A DNA stretch of 64,000 nt from an uncultured Lachnoclostridium sp. (GTDB taxonomy: Bacteria; Bacillota; Clostridia; Lachnospirales; Lachnospiraceae): the NCBI GenBank assembly GCA_930986645.1, contig CAKNJS010000008.1, positions 1 to 64,000 of the forward strand. The letters are read 5' to 3'. The position numbers and the translations under genes were made by a program. Below, piece after piece: positions 36,969 to 47,269 of the stretch. Every line of letters starts with the position of its first letter. The first letter of the stretch is position 1. The notes under the pieces are model-generated. The model was given only the letters and a program-made list of their open reading frames with translations. It made no database searches and was not told where the DNA came from.

Positions 36969-37628
36969 ATGGAAGAACTGAACTGTGAAACAGTATTCAC
37001 TCTTCCGGTCGTGGGAGGTATCTCCGAATCCGTGGTGGTTACATGGATCATCATGGCGGTTCTTGTTCTGCTGTCAATTATCCTGACGAGAAACCTCAGG
37101 GTGGAGAATCCCGGCAAAATTCAGCTCGCACTGGAAGCGGGCATAAGCTGGGCGCAGGACTTTTTTGAAGGGGTTATCGGAAAAGAAAGCCGAAGATACA
37201 GCCCTTATCTGATCACGGTACTTCTCTATCTGGCTGCAGCGAACACGCTTGCGCCGCTGTGCGGTTTCAAACCGCCTACAAAAGATCTGAACGTGACGGC
37301 AGCTCTGGCAATTATGAGCATGTGCCTGATCGAATTTTCGGGCATCCGCAAGAACGGGGTAGTTCACTGGATGAAACATTTTGCCCAGCCTATTCCGGTG
37401 GTAGCGCCGATCACAGTACTGGAGATCGTTATCCGGCCGCTGTCGCTCTGTATGCGACTCTTCGGAAATATGCTGGCCGGCTTTGTGGTACTGGAACTTC
37501 TCAAGTTTTTCGTGCCGCTGATCGTACCGATTCCGGTAAGTTTTTATTTTGACATTTTCGACGGTCTGCTTCAGGCATATGTATTCGTATTCCTGACAGC
37601 GCTGTTTATGACCGAGGAGATGGAATAA
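36969..37628 (+). CDS. atpB: F-type ATP synthase subunit a
   Basis: About 219 residues from ATG 36969. It is a membrane protein with five to six helices; the fourth carries the essential Arg in VIRPLSLCMRLFGNMLAGFVV, and the last helix reads GLLQAYVFVFLTALFMTEEME. It forms the ion half-channels beside the c ring. The start is uncertain: the excellent ribosome site AAGGAGGGA (36931-36939) sits 7 bases before an in-frame ACG (36945), while neither ATG 36969 nor TTG 36966 has a site. It is the first gene of the operon. Confidence 0.93.
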   Translation: MEELNCETVFTLPVVGGISESVVVTWIIMAVLVLLSIILTRNLRVENPGKIQLALEAGISWAQDFFEGVIGKESRRYSPYLITVLLYLAAANTLAPLCGFKPPTKDLNVTAALAIMSMCLIEFSGIRKNGVVHWMKHFAQPIPVVAPITVLEIVIRPLSLCMRLFGNMLAGFVVLELLKFFVPLIVPIPVSFYFDIFDGLLQAYVFVFLTALFMTEEME

Positions 37629-37664
37629 TCATCAAAAAACAATCAGAAAAAGGAGATTAAAATT

Positions 37665-37886
37665 ATGGAAACACTTATTGCTATTGGAGCAGGTATTGCA
37701 GTATTAACAGGTATTGGAGCAGGTGTAGGTATCGGTATCGCAACAGGTAAAGCAGCAGAAGCGATCGCAAGACAGCCTGAGGCAGAGGGAAAAATCAGTA
37801 AGAACCTGATCCTCGGATGTGCGCTTGCAGAGGCAACAGCTATCTACGGTTTCATTATCGGACTTCTGATCATCATTCTTCTGTAA
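37665..37886 (+). CDS. atpE: F-type ATP synthase subunit c
   Basis: A 73-residue two-helix hairpin. Helix 1 is Gly-rich ([20 protein letters not shown]), the polar loop is ARQPEA and the ion-binding carboxylate is Glu56 in LAEATAIYG. Of the Na+ ligands known from Ilyobacter (Gln32, Glu65, Ser66, Thr67, Tyr70), Glu, Thr58 and Tyr61 are kept, but Gln is Ile23 and Ser is Ala57. This favours H+ over Na+, as inference. AAGGAG precedes the ATG. Confidence 0.95.
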   Translation: METLIAIGAGIAVLTGIGAGVGIGIATGKAAEAIARQPEAEGKISKNLILGCALAEATAIYGFIIGLLIIILL

Positions 37887-37934
37887 GAGTATGGCAGAAT
37901 TTAGAGACGATAACATGAAAGGTGGGCTTAAAAG

Positions 37935-38435
37935 GTGATTTCAATAGATTTGAACCTTGTCTGGACCATAATCAACCTTGTTGTTCTTTATCTTTTGCTG
38001 AGACATTTCCTTATCGGACCTGTGATGAATATCATGGATCAGAGAAAGCAGATGATCGAGGACGGCTTTAAAAATGCACAGGCGGCGCAGGACGACGCCA
38101 ACAGGCTGAAACAGGAATATGAGACGGCATTAAGCGGGGCAAAACAGGAATCTGTACAGCTGATCGAGGATGCCAGAAAAAATGCGAAAGCAGAGTATGA
38201 CCGCATCGTAAATGAAGCGGGCGAGAAAGCAGATACAATGCTTGAATCTGCGAAAGAGAATGTGCGCGCCGAGCGTGAGCAGACGATGAAGGAACTGAAG
38301 TCACAGATCGCAGGACTTGCGGCTGCTTCAGCAGCAAAAGTAATCGGCAGAAATGCAGACGAGAAAGAGAGCCGTGACCTGTACGATCAGTTTTTGAAAG
38401 AAGCAGGTGAGGGAGATGACGATGCAGACAGATAA
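37935..38435 (+). CDS. atpF: F-type ATP synthase subunit b
   Basis: A 166-residue stator protein: one N-terminal membrane helix (LNLVWTIINLVVLYLLLRHF) and a long charged coiled coil (residues ~35-140) ending in a delta-binding region. GTG start behind AAAGGTGG. It joins Fo to F1 through the delta subunit and overlaps atpH. Confidence 0.94.
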   Translation: MISIDLNLVWTIINLVVLYLLLRHFLIGPVMNIMDQRKQMIEDGFKNAQAAQDDANRLKQEYETALSGAKQESVQLIEDARKNAKAEYDRIVNEAGEKADTMLESAKENVRAEREQTMKELKSQIAGLAAASAAKVIGRNADEKESRDLYDQFLKEAGEGDDDADR

Positions 38436-38949
38436 GGAGATACGTTGTTCGTCTCCGGCAGTCTCATACGGGAAAGTTCTCTTTGAACTTCAGATCCCTG
38501 AGGAGTATGTACAGGAGACGCGGGAAATCTTCAAAGCAGTCCCGGATCTGGCAGAGCTGTTCATGAATCCTACAGTTCCCATGAAGAAGAAACTTAAAGT
38601 GATCGACAGGGTTTTTCCGGAAGAAATGCATAACTTCCTGAAAACAGCGTGCAGGAATCACAGAATGGATCTGATAGAGGAAATCTTTGCAGCTTACGAC
38701 ATCTGCAGAGACCAGAGAGATAAGGTAATAAACGCTGTGCTGACCTGTACCGCGGCTCCCAGCGAGGAGCAGAAAAAAGGAATGGAAAAATTCCTGTGCA
38801 GGAAATACGGCGCTGATAAAGCACAGATTGATGTGCGGTTTGATGAGGATCTGCTTGGGGGATTTATTCTCCGCGCGGGCAGCGATGAGTATGACTGGAG
38901 TGTGAAAGGCCGTCTGGACAGGCTTGCGCAGACTCTGGGCGCGCAATGA
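38422..38949 (+). CDS. atpH: F-type ATP synthase subunit delta
   Basis: A 175-residue protein with the N-terminal helical bundle and the C-terminal signature DEDLLGGFILRAGSDEYDWSVKGRL-like segment (DLLGGFILRAG, then VKGRLDRLAQTL). It caps F1 and holds subunit b. GAGGGAG favours ATG 38422; the gene overlaps atpF by 14 bases. Confidence 0.92.
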   Translation: MQTDKEIRCSSPAVSYGKVLFELQIPEEYVQETREIFKAVPDLAELFMNPTVPMKKKLKVIDRVFPEEMHNFLKTACRNHRMDLIEEIFAAYDICRDQRDKVINAVLTCTAAPSEEQKKGMEKFLCRKYGADKAQIDVRFDEDLLGGFILRAGSDEYDWSVKGRLDRLAQTLGAQ

Positions 38950-39002
38950 CAGCAGGAATGGATCAGAAGTCATACTCTTAAATAAACCTGGAGGTGAACA
39001 AG

Positions 39003-40508
39003 GTGAGTTCAATCAACTCAGATGAGATTATCTCTATTCTCCGAGAAGAGATAGAGAATTTTGATACAATGAGCAAAGACAGTGAAGTCGGAACTGTCGT
39101 ATCAGTAGGTGACGGGATCGCTACGATCTACGGGATCGACCATGCCATGTACGGAGAGATTATCACATTCGAGACAGGTCTTAAGGGAATGGTACAGGAT
39201 ATCCGCAAGGATGAGATCGGATGTATCCTCTTCGGAAGTGACAGCGGGATCCGCGAAGGTACAAAAGTATCCCGTACAGGCAAGAAAGCCGGCGTACCTG
39301 TCGGCGATAAGTATATAGGAAGAGTTGTCAACGCGCTGGGCGAGGCAATCGACGGGCGCGGAGACATTGAGGCGGACGATTACCGCCCGATCGAGCAGGA
39401 AGCTCCCGGAATCGTGGACAGAAAGTCAGTCAGTGTTCCGCTGGAGACAGGTATCCTTTCTATCGATGCCATGTTCCCGATCGGACGCGGTCAGCGTGAG
39501 CTGATCATCGGCGACCGTCAGACAGGAAAGACATCCATTGCTATGGATACTATCCTGAATCAGAAAGGCAAAGACGTGATCTGCGTCTATGTAGCTATTG
39601 GACAGAAAGCGTCTACAGTGGCAAAGGTTGTCAATACTCTGAAAGAGCATGGCGCAATGAATTATACGATCGTAGTATCATCTACAGCCAGCGACTGTGC
39701 TCCGCTGCAGTATATTGCCCCGTATGCGGGAACTGCCATGGCAGAGTATTTCATGTATCAGGGCAAAGATGTCCTGATCGTATATGATGATCTGTCCAAG
39801 CACGCGGTAGCATACCGTGCACTGTCGCTTCTCCTCGGACGTTCTCCGGGACGTGAGGCATATCCGGGAGATGTATTCTATCTTCATTCAAGACTGCTGG
39901 AACGTTCCAGCCGCTTAAGTGAGGAGAAAGGCGGCGGTTCCATCACTGCGCTGCCGATCATTGAGACACAGGCGGGAGATGTATCTGCATATATCCCGAC
40001 AAACGTAATTTCTATTACAGACGGACAGATCTTTCTGGAGAGCGGACTTTTCGCATCGGGAATGAGACCTGCAGTCAATGTAGGACTTTCTGTATCCCGT
40101 GTGGGCGGAGCTGCGCAGACAAAAGCGATGAAGAAGGCTTCAGGAAGTATCCGTATCGATCTGGCACAGTACAGAGAGATGGAAGTGTTTACACAGTTCA
40201 GCTCAGATCTGGATGCAGCCACAAAGGAGCAGCTGGAATACGGAAGCGGACTGATGGAGCTGTTAAAACAGCCTCTGTATCATCCGCTGTCACTGCACGA
40301 GAAAGTTATCACTCTCTGTGCGGCAACACATAAAGTGCTTCTCGGAATCGATAAGAAAGAGATCAAGAAGTTCCAGGCAGATATGCTTACATATTTCGAT
40401 ACCGCACATCCGGAGATCGGCAGGGAAATCGAAGAAAAGAAAGTGCTGTCTGACGAGCTTATCGAGAAGATCGTGGAGACTGCAAAAGAGTACAAGAAGA
40501 GCAGGTGA
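39003..40508 (+). CDS. atpA: F-type ATP synthase subunit alpha
   Basis: A 501-residue protein of normal length. Its non-catalytic nucleotide site has the P-loop GDRQTGKTS, with [15 protein letters not shown] and the alpha signature [19 protein letters not shown] ends 8 bases before GTG 39003, so this start is preferred over the GTG at 38994 that overlaps the ribosome site. Confidence 0.97.
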   Translation: MSSINSDEIISILREEIENFDTMSKDSEVGTVVSVGDGIATIYGIDHAMYGEIITFETGLKGMVQDIRKDEIGCILFGSDSGIREGTKVSRTGKKAGVPVGDKYIGRVVNALGEAIDGRGDIEADDYRPIEQEAPGIVDRKSVSVPLETGILSIDAMFPIGRGQRELIIGDRQTGKTSIAMDTILNQKGKDVICVYVAIGQKASTVAKVVNTLKEHGAMNYTIVVSSTASDCAPLQYIAPYAGTAMAEYFMYQGKDVLIVYDDLSKHAVAYRALSLLLGRSPGREAYPGDVFYLHSRLLERSSRLSEEKGGGSITALPIIETQAGDVSAYIPTNVISITDGQIFLESGLFASGMRPAVNVGLSVSRVGGAAQTKAMKKASGSIRIDLAQYREMEVFTQFSSDLDAATKEQLEYGSGLMELLKQPLYHPLSLHEKVITLCAATHKVLLGIDKKEIKKFQADMLTYFDTAHPEIGREIEEKKVLSDELIEKIVETAKEYKKSR

Positions 40509-40512
40509 TAAG

Positions 40513-41397
40513 ATGGCAAATATCAGAGAGATACAGAGCCGTATCAACAGTGTCAAAGACACGATGAAAATCACAAATGCGATGTATATGATCTCTTCTT
40601 CCAAGATGACACAGGCGAAGAAAAAACTGCAGGATACAGAGCCTTATTTCTACGCACTGCAGGGAGAAATATCGAGAATTCTCCGACACCTTCCCGAACT
40701 TGAGCATAACTATTTTGTGAAGAGGGAGGATATCCCGCCGGAAGAGAGAAAAATCGGTTCTATCGTTGTCACTGCCGACAAAGGACTTGCAGGGGCATAC
40801 AATCATAATATTGTCAAGCTGGAAGAAGAAATTCTGTCAAGACCGGGAATACACAAACTTTTTATTGTAGGTGAACTGGGACGGCATTATTTTGCAAAGC
40901 ACGGCGTGGAAATAGATACGAATTTTCAGTATACAGTTCAGAAGCCGACCATGCACCGGGCAAGAGATATCTCGGGCGTACTGCTGGATCAGTTTGAAAA
41001 GGGAGAACTGGATGAAATCTATATCGTATATACAAGGATGGAGAATTCGGTCCAGTCGGAAGCAGAAGTAATTAAGCTTCTGCCCCTTGAGAGAAGTTCT
41101 TTCAATGAGATGAAGATGCCTCTTAATGTACATCGCGAGTCGATCGAACTGTATCCTTCCGCTGAGGCGGTTATGGACAGTATCGTTCCGAACTATGTGA
41201 CCGGTATGATTTACGGCTGTCTTGTAGAGGCGTGTGCAAGTGAGCATAACGCCCGTATGATGGCGATGAAATCCGCAACAGACAGTGCGCAGGATCTGAT
41301 CCGTGATCTGTCTATTGTATATAACAGGGCACGTCAGGCGGCGATCACACAGGAGATCACTGAGGTTTGTGCCGGCGCAAGGGCGCAGAAGAAGTAG
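40513..41397 (+). CDS. atpG: F-type ATP synthase subunit gamma
   Basis: A 294-residue rotor subunit. N-terminal helix ANIREIQSRINSVKDTMKIT, SIVVTADKGLAGAYN, and the C-terminal helix EHNARMMAMKSATDSAQDLI are all characteristic. It follows atpA by four bases. The sequence in the same frame upstream of 40513 lies inside atpA and is not part of it. Confidence 0.96.
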   Translation: MANIREIQSRINSVKDTMKITNAMYMISSSKMTQAKKKLQDTEPYFYALQGEISRILRHLPELEHNYFVKREDIPPEERKIGSIVVTADKGLAGAYNHNIVKLEEEILSRPGIHKLFIVGELGRHYFAKHGVEIDTNFQYTVQKPTMHRARDISGVLLDQFEKGELDEIYIVYTRMENSVQSEAEVIKLLPLERSSFNEMKMPLNVHRESIELYPSAEAVMDSIVPNYVTGMIYGCLVEACASEHNARMMAMKSATDSAQDLIRDLSIVYNRARQAAITQEITEVCAGARAQKK

Positions 41398-42837
<1,440 letters not shown>

Positions 42838-42868
42838 GACTGCAGAATAGAACAGGAGTGTATGCATA

Positions 42869-43288
42869 ATGGATACATTTGGTCTGAAGATCATAGCAAG
42901 CGATAAAGTCTTTTATGAAGGCCGCTGCAGAAAACTTATCATTCCCGCTCCGGACGGACAGAAGGGAATCCTGCCCAACCATGAAAATATGGTTATTGCC
43001 ATTGTTGTGGGAACTGCAAAAGTGCAGCTCGCAGGCGAGGACGACTGGCGGGATCTTGCAGTCGGAACAGGGTTTGCAGAAATCGTGAATAACCGTGTCA
43101 CGCTGCTGGTGGATACTGCCGAAAGACCGGAGGATATCGACGTCCGCCGCGCACAGGAACAGCAGGAACGCGCAGAAGAACAGATGCGGCAGAAACAGAG
43201 CATACAGGAGTACTATCACACACAGGCATCCCTTGCCCGTGCAATGAACAGACTCCGTGTAGCTCAAGATAAAAAGTGGAACTTATAG
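42869..43288 (+). CDS. atpC: F-type ATP synthase subunit epsilon
   Basis: A 139-residue protein: N-terminal beta-sandwich (DTFGLKIIASDKVFYEGRCR, GQKGILPNHENMVIAI) and a C-terminal helical hairpin (residues ~90-139) that can inhibit ATP hydrolysis. AACAGGAG precedes the ATG. It is the last gene of the operon. Confidence 0.95.
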   Translation: MDTFGLKIIASDKVFYEGRCRKLIIPAPDGQKGILPNHENMVIAIVVGTAKVQLAGEDDWRDLAVGTGFAEIVNNRVTLLVDTAERPEDIDVRRAQEQQERAEEQMRQKQSIQEYYHTQASLARAMNRLRVAQDKKWNL

Positions 43289-43299
43289 TAACAGTTCAG

Positions 43300-43360
43300 C
43301 CATGAAAAAACCGTGTAGAAAACCATGCTTGCATGAGTTTTTACACGGTTTTTTTCATGG
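43300..43360 (+). terminator. Strong terminator of the atp operon
   Basis: CCATGAAAAAACCGTGTA (43300-43317) pairs almost perfectly with TACACGGTTTTTTTCATGG (43342-43360), with a further AAAAC/GTTTT section inside. The T7 run lies in the descending arm, so the hairpin core plus U-tract forms an efficient stop. Confidence 0.9.
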
Positions 43361-43379
43361 AGTGAGCGCCTGTATATGA

Positions 43380-43521
43380 GCAAAGAAGCGGCGGAAGCCG
43401 CGAAAAGCACGCAGTGCGGCTTTGCGAATGGCGCGCCTGAACTGTGGACGGAGTGCAAAGAAGCGGCGGAAGCCGCGAAAAGCACGCAGTGCGGCTTTGC
43501 GAATGGCGCGCCTGAACTGTG
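43380..43521. repeat. Two tandem copies of a 67-bp hairpin-rich repeat
   Basis: Identical 67-bp units at 43380-43446 and 43455-43521, separated by 8 bp. Each has GC-rich inverted repeats (GCGGC-GGAA-GCCGC; GCACGCAGTGC; GGCGCGCC). The end of copy two can pair with the downstream AGGCGCG and is followed by seven T residues (43535-43541), a possible second terminator. It looks like a small dispersed REP/MITE-like element; short open frames on its minus strand are not proteins. Confidence 0.8.
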
Positions 43522-43552
43522 AAGGCGCGTGCTATTTTTTTGCTAAGAAATA

Positions 43553-43590
43553 ATTCGGCCGTTGACACTTCAGCGGCCGAATGTTATATT
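43553..43590 (+). promoter_or_regulatory. Promoter with palindromic operator upstream of the phosphate transporter
   Basis: TTGACA (43562-43567), 17 bp, TATATT (43585-43590). A perfect 9-bp inverted repeat, ATTCGGCCG (43553-43561) and CGGCCGAAT (43574-43582), brackets the -35. A protein bound there would block the polymerase. The palindrome GCACCGGCATGCCGG at 43617-43631 followed by TCTTTTT is a possible leader hairpin. Confidence 0.65.
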
Positions 43591-43703
43591 TAAGTTAATT
43601 TTGCGTAAAATATCCGGCACCGGCATGCCGGTCTTTTTATGCAAAACAGGATATCCGTGAGGATGTCCGGCCAAAATTAAATATAAGCAAAGAGGGAGAA
43701 ATT

Positions 43704-44756
43704 ATGGACGTTTCTTTTGCGGGATTTTGTCAGCAGGTATTTTCCAATCCTGTGCTGATGGTGACGGTACTGCTCACGCTGGGCGTTATATTCGTAAACG
43801 GATGGACAGATGCCCCAAACGCAATTGCTACATGTATTGCGACGCGATGCCTGAAAGTCAGGACCGCAATCATGATGAGCGCGGTATTTAATTTCCTTGG
43901 AGTACTTGTAATGACGCATATTAACAGCTCGGTTGCGTCAACGATCAGTAATATGGTCGATTTCGGCGGACAGACAGATGAAGCACTGATCGCTCTGTGT
44001 GCGGCGCTGTTTTCAATCGTAGTCTACAGTGTGGCGGCTTCTGTATTCGGAATACCGACCAGTGAGAGCCACAGCCTTATTGCGGGACTTACAGGAGCTG
44101 CAATCGCTATACACAACGGTGTGGGCGGTGTTAATTTCGATGAGTGGGTCAAAGTGCTTTACGGACTGGTTTTAAGTCTTGCGCTCGGCTTTTTTATGGG
44201 CTGGGTGATCTGCAGGATTATCACAGTAATCTGCGCAGCCATGGACCGCAGGAAGACCAACGGGTTCTTTACCGTGGCGCAGATCTTCGGCGCGGCATTT
44301 ATGAGCTTTATGCACGGAGCTCAGGACGGACAGAAATTTATCGGCGTACTGTTTCTGGGCGTTGCGTTCTGTAACGGACAGAGCAGTGTGGAAGGTATGC
44401 TCATACCGGTCTGGCTGATGCTGCTGTGCAGTACGGTCATGGGTGTCGGCACGAGTGTAGGCGGCGAGAAGATTATTAAATCAGTGGGCATGGATATGGT
44501 AAAGCTGGAGAAATTTCAGGGCTTTTCCGCCGATCTGGCGGGCGCGGTGTGTCTGCTGCTTTCCAGCGTATTCGGTATTCCGGTATCAACCACACACACG
44601 AAGACGAGCGCGATCATGGGTGTGGGGGCTGTAAAGAGGCTTTCTGCAATTAATTTCGGCGTTGTAAAGGATATGATGCTGACATGGATCTTTACATTTC
44701 CGGGTTGCGGGCTTATCAGTTTTGTGGTAGCAAAAATATTTATTATGGTATTCTGA
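43704..44756 (+). CDS. pit: Pit-family inorganic phosphate transporter
   Basis: A 350-residue membrane protein with ~10 helices in two repeats. The Pit motifs GWTDAPNAIATCIATR, GIPTSESHSLIAGLTGAAI, MSFMHGAQDGQKF and GIPVSTTHTKTSAIMGVG are present. It imports phosphate with H+ or Na+. GAGGGAGAAATT precedes the ATG. The DUF47 partner follows 74 bp later. Confidence 0.95.
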   Translation: MDVSFAGFCQQVFSNPVLMVTVLLTLGVIFVNGWTDAPNAIATCIATRCLKVRTAIMMSAVFNFLGVLVMTHINSSVASTISNMVDFGGQTDEALIALCAALFSIVVYSVAASVFGIPTSESHSLIAGLTGAAIAIHNGVGGVNFDEWVKVLYGLVLSLALGFFMGWVICRIITVICAAMDRRKTNGFFTVAQIFGAAFMSFMHGAQDGQKFIGVLFLGVAFCNGQSSVEGMLIPVWLMLLCSTVMGVGTSVGGEKIIKSVGMDMVKLEKFQGFSADLAGAVCLLLSSVFGIPVSTTHTKTSAIMGVGAVKRLSAINFGVVKDMMLTWIFTFPGCGLISFVVAKIFIMVF

Positions 44757-44830
44757 CACCGGACAAAGCCGGAAGAAGGATGCTTTCCGGGGAATACTTC
44801 CCAGAGAGAAGGCAATAGGAGGAAAGAAAA

Positions 44831-45454
44831 ATGGCAAAGAAACAGGATTCGTTTTACTTTGATAATTTTGTGGCGTGTGCAGAGGATTCCTGCCGTGCCG
44901 CGCAGATGTTAAAAGCGGCACTTGAGAATTTTAAGCCGGAGAATTTAAAAGAACAGCTTGACATGATTCACGAGGTAGAGCACAGCGCGGATGCAAAGAA
45001 GCATGATATGCTGGATCATCTGGCAAAGGAATTCCTGCCGCCCATCGAGCGCGAGGATATTGTTTCCCTGAGCCAGAATATTGATAATGTGACAGATAAG
45101 GTAGAGGATGTCATGCTCAGGGTCTATATGAACAATGTGCAGGATATAGAGCCCAACGCTCTGAAAATGACGGATATTATTATTCAGTGCTGCGATGCAC
45201 TGAAGGAGCTCCTTCAGGAATTCAGAAATTTCAAGAGATCGAAAAGTATCAAGCAGCTTGTGATCCGGATCAATGATCTTGAGGAAGCAGCGGATAAAAT
45301 GTTTATGCAGAGTGTAAGAGGGCTGTATACCGAGTCTGACGATCCGCTGAAGATCATTGCGTGGAGAGATATCTATATTTATCTGGAGAGATGTGCTGAT
45401 GCCTGCGAGCATGTGGCGGACGTAGTCGAGAGCGTCATTATGAAGAATTCATAA
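44831..45454 (+). CDS. DUF47/PhoU-like Pit accessory protein
   Basis: A 207-residue all-helical protein of the DUF47 (TIGR00153) family: FYFDNFVACAEDSCRAAQML, EVEHSADAKKHDML, PIEREDIVSLSQNIDNVTDKVED, ERCADACEHVADVVESVIM. Genes of this family nearly always sit beside pit and modulate phosphate uptake. Start behind AGGAGGAAAGAAA. Confidence 0.94.
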   Translation: MAKKQDSFYFDNFVACAEDSCRAAQMLKAALENFKPENLKEQLDMIHEVEHSADAKKHDMLDHLAKEFLPPIEREDIVSLSQNIDNVTDKVEDVMLRVYMNNVQDIEPNALKMTDIIIQCCDALKELLQEFRNFKRSKSIKQLVIRINDLEEAADKMFMQSVRGLYTESDDPLKIIAWRDIYIYLERCADACEHVADVVESVIMKNS

Positions 45455-45495
45455 AATATCTGATTCCTGCGAAAAAAAGGATAAGAATGAGAGAC

Positions 45496-45540
45496 AGGGG
45501 GAACCGGCGGCAGTGAGTCCGTCCGGTTCTCCCTAGTTTT
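45496..45540 (+). terminator. Terminator of the pit operon
   Basis: AGGGGGAACCGG (45496-45507) pairs with CCGGTTCTCCCT (45523-45534), with one G-U pair, followed by AGTTTTATC. Confidence 0.75.
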
Positions 45541-45646
45541 ATCTTGCATTTTCAGGTTGCCTATACTACAATAAAAATGCCTTTGTAAATGCAGAAAATG
45601 CATTTTTTGCTATATTTTGTCGAAACATGACAGGGGAGAGAAAAAG

Positions 45647-47266
45647 ATGAGTGAAAGCTATAAACCACGTTCTCTTGCAGAGATCATGAACGATGTCCTG
45701 AGCACTGTTCGTGATTACTACGATTCAGAGTACGCTTATTATATTGAGAAAGAACAGGGAGACATCGAGACAATCTATGAGTGGTGTGCAGAGAATGTCG
45801 AGTGGCAGCGGGATCGTCTGAAGCTGCTTCCCGAAGACCAGCAGCCTAAGTGGATGAAAACGGAGATTACGGATACCACATCAGACTGTTACAGTGTATT
45901 CAGACAGATCAGTGATGATACAACGGCGATTCTGGCTGTTGCCGGCGTGCACAGGGGCGGGTGCACCCTTGACCTTATGAGGGCGCTCCTTCCATATATT
46001 CCGCAGGCGATTGCACTTCAGAAGATGCAGAAACAGCAGGAATATCTCAGCTATCACGATGACCTGACGGGTCTTCTCAACCGGAACAGTCTGGTCGATT
46101 ATCTGGAAAATGTCAAAAGCAGCGAGCTTAAATCTCTGGGAGCTCTTTCCATTGATATCAACGGCCTGAAGAATTTTAACAAAGAGTTCGGAAGAGACTA
46201 CGGTGATGAGGTCATAATCCGTGTTGGAGAAGTACTGCAGGAGTATTTCCACAGCGGCGAGGTATATAGAATGACAGGCGACCAGTATCTTGTACTGGTC
46301 GAAAATACAACATATGAAGATTTTACAAAACAGGTCTATGCCGCACATACCAAGCTTGACAATATCAGCCTCGGCCTTGTATCTATCGGATACGCGTGGG
46401 AGAAAGTTGACATTGATGTTGAAAAACTGGTGAATAATGCAGAAGTCATAATGCGCGAGGAAAAGAAGAAATATTATAAAAACCTCAAGAAAGGACATCA
46501 TGAGCCGATTATCAAACAGGATCTTCTGGAAGATCTGGAACACGGCAATTTTATTGTCTGTCTTGTACCGAAAATAGATACAATGACGGAAAATGTTGCC
46601 GAGGCAGAGGCTGTAGTGAGATATCACCATAAGGATCTGGGTATTGTCAATCCGGGAAGATATATTAATCTTCTGGAAGAAACAAAATTGTCGCATTATC
46701 TTGATCTGTATGTGTTTGAGGAAGTGTGTAAGACTCTTCACAGGTGGGAGGTGGAAGGCATTCCGCTGATTCCGATAGCAGTGAATTTTGCAGGTGCTAC
46801 CCTGAAGCAGGAGAGCATTGCAGATAAGATGCTGCATCTGATAGAGAAATATCATGTCAGATGCGAGTATCTGGAAGTGGAAGTCTCTGAGTCCGGAAGC
46901 GATATGAATCAGGAGATGCTTGCTGAGACGAGCAGTAAGATCCGCAAGGCGAATGTCCGTGTTATACTGGATCATTTCGGGGCGAAAGATTCCAGTTTCT
47001 CCATCCTTTCTCTGATGGAATTTGACGGCTTGAAACTGGATAAAAGCCTGATCACGAATATTGTCGGCAATACGCGCAGCCGTATTGTTGCTCAGGCGGT
47101 AATAGACATCTGCAGACAGCTTGGAGCGTTTGTACAGGCATCAGGAGTGGAGACTCAGGATCAGTTAAATGTTCTGAAAGAGCTGGGCTGTGATTATGCT
47201 CAGGGAACTTTGTTCAACAAACCGATCACGATCGAGACTTTTGAAGTCAGATATATGAAAGGATAA
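45647..47266 (+). CDS. GGDEF-EAL protein with degenerate catalytic motifs
   Basis: A 539-residue cytosolic protein: an N-terminal region (~1-130), a GGDEF-like domain (~140-290) and an EAL-like domain (~300-535). The GGDEF motif is TGDQY at residues 210-214, and the EAL motif is EAV at 321-323. The usual DDFG is DHFG at 442-445, followed by AKDSS in place of TGYSS. With these changes neither c-di-GMP synthesis nor hydrolysis is likely, so it is probably a nucleotide receptor or regulatory scaffold. ATG 45647 follows GGGGAGAG; no transmembrane segment. Confidence 0.85.
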   Translation: MSESYKPRSLAEIMNDVLSTVRDYYDSEYAYYIEKEQGDIETIYEWCAENVEWQRDRLKLLPEDQQPKWMKTEITDTTSDCYSVFRQISDDTTAILAVAGVHRGGCTLDLMRALLPYIPQAIALQKMQKQQEYLSYHDDLTGLLNRNSLVDYLENVKSSELKSLGALSIDINGLKNFNKEFGRDYGDEVIIRVGEVLQEYFHSGEVYRMTGDQYLVLVENTTYEDFTKQVYAAHTKLDNISLGLVSIGYAWEKVDIDVEKLVNNAEVIMREEKKKYYKNLKKGHHEPIIKQDLLEDLEHGNFIVCLVPKIDTMTENVAEAEAVVRYHHKDLGIVNPGRYINLLEETKLSHYLDLYVFEEVCKTLHRWEVEGIPLIPIAVNFAGATLKQESIADKMLHLIEKYHVRCEYLEVEVSESGSDMNQEMLAETSSKIRKANVRVILDHFGAKDSSFSILSLMEFDGLKLDKSLITNIVGNTRSRIVAQAVIDICRQLGAFVQASGVETQDQLNVLKELGCDYAQGTLFNKPITIETFEVRYMKG

Positions 47267-47269
47267 AAG

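Noticed and set aside
36779-36988. 69-codon frame in the atp leader as an atpI-like gene
   Set aside because: Hydrophilic, no membrane helix, overlaps the hairpin and the atpB start; AtpI has transmembrane helices.
43380-43521. Two regularly spaced repeats considered as a mini CRISPR array
   Set aside because: Only two 67-bp units with an 8-bp gap, too long for repeats and with no spacers or cas genes.
43341-43568. Reading frames on the minus strand across the 67-bp repeats
   Set aside because: The frame only reads the repeat DNA twice; it has no ribosome site and overlaps terminators.
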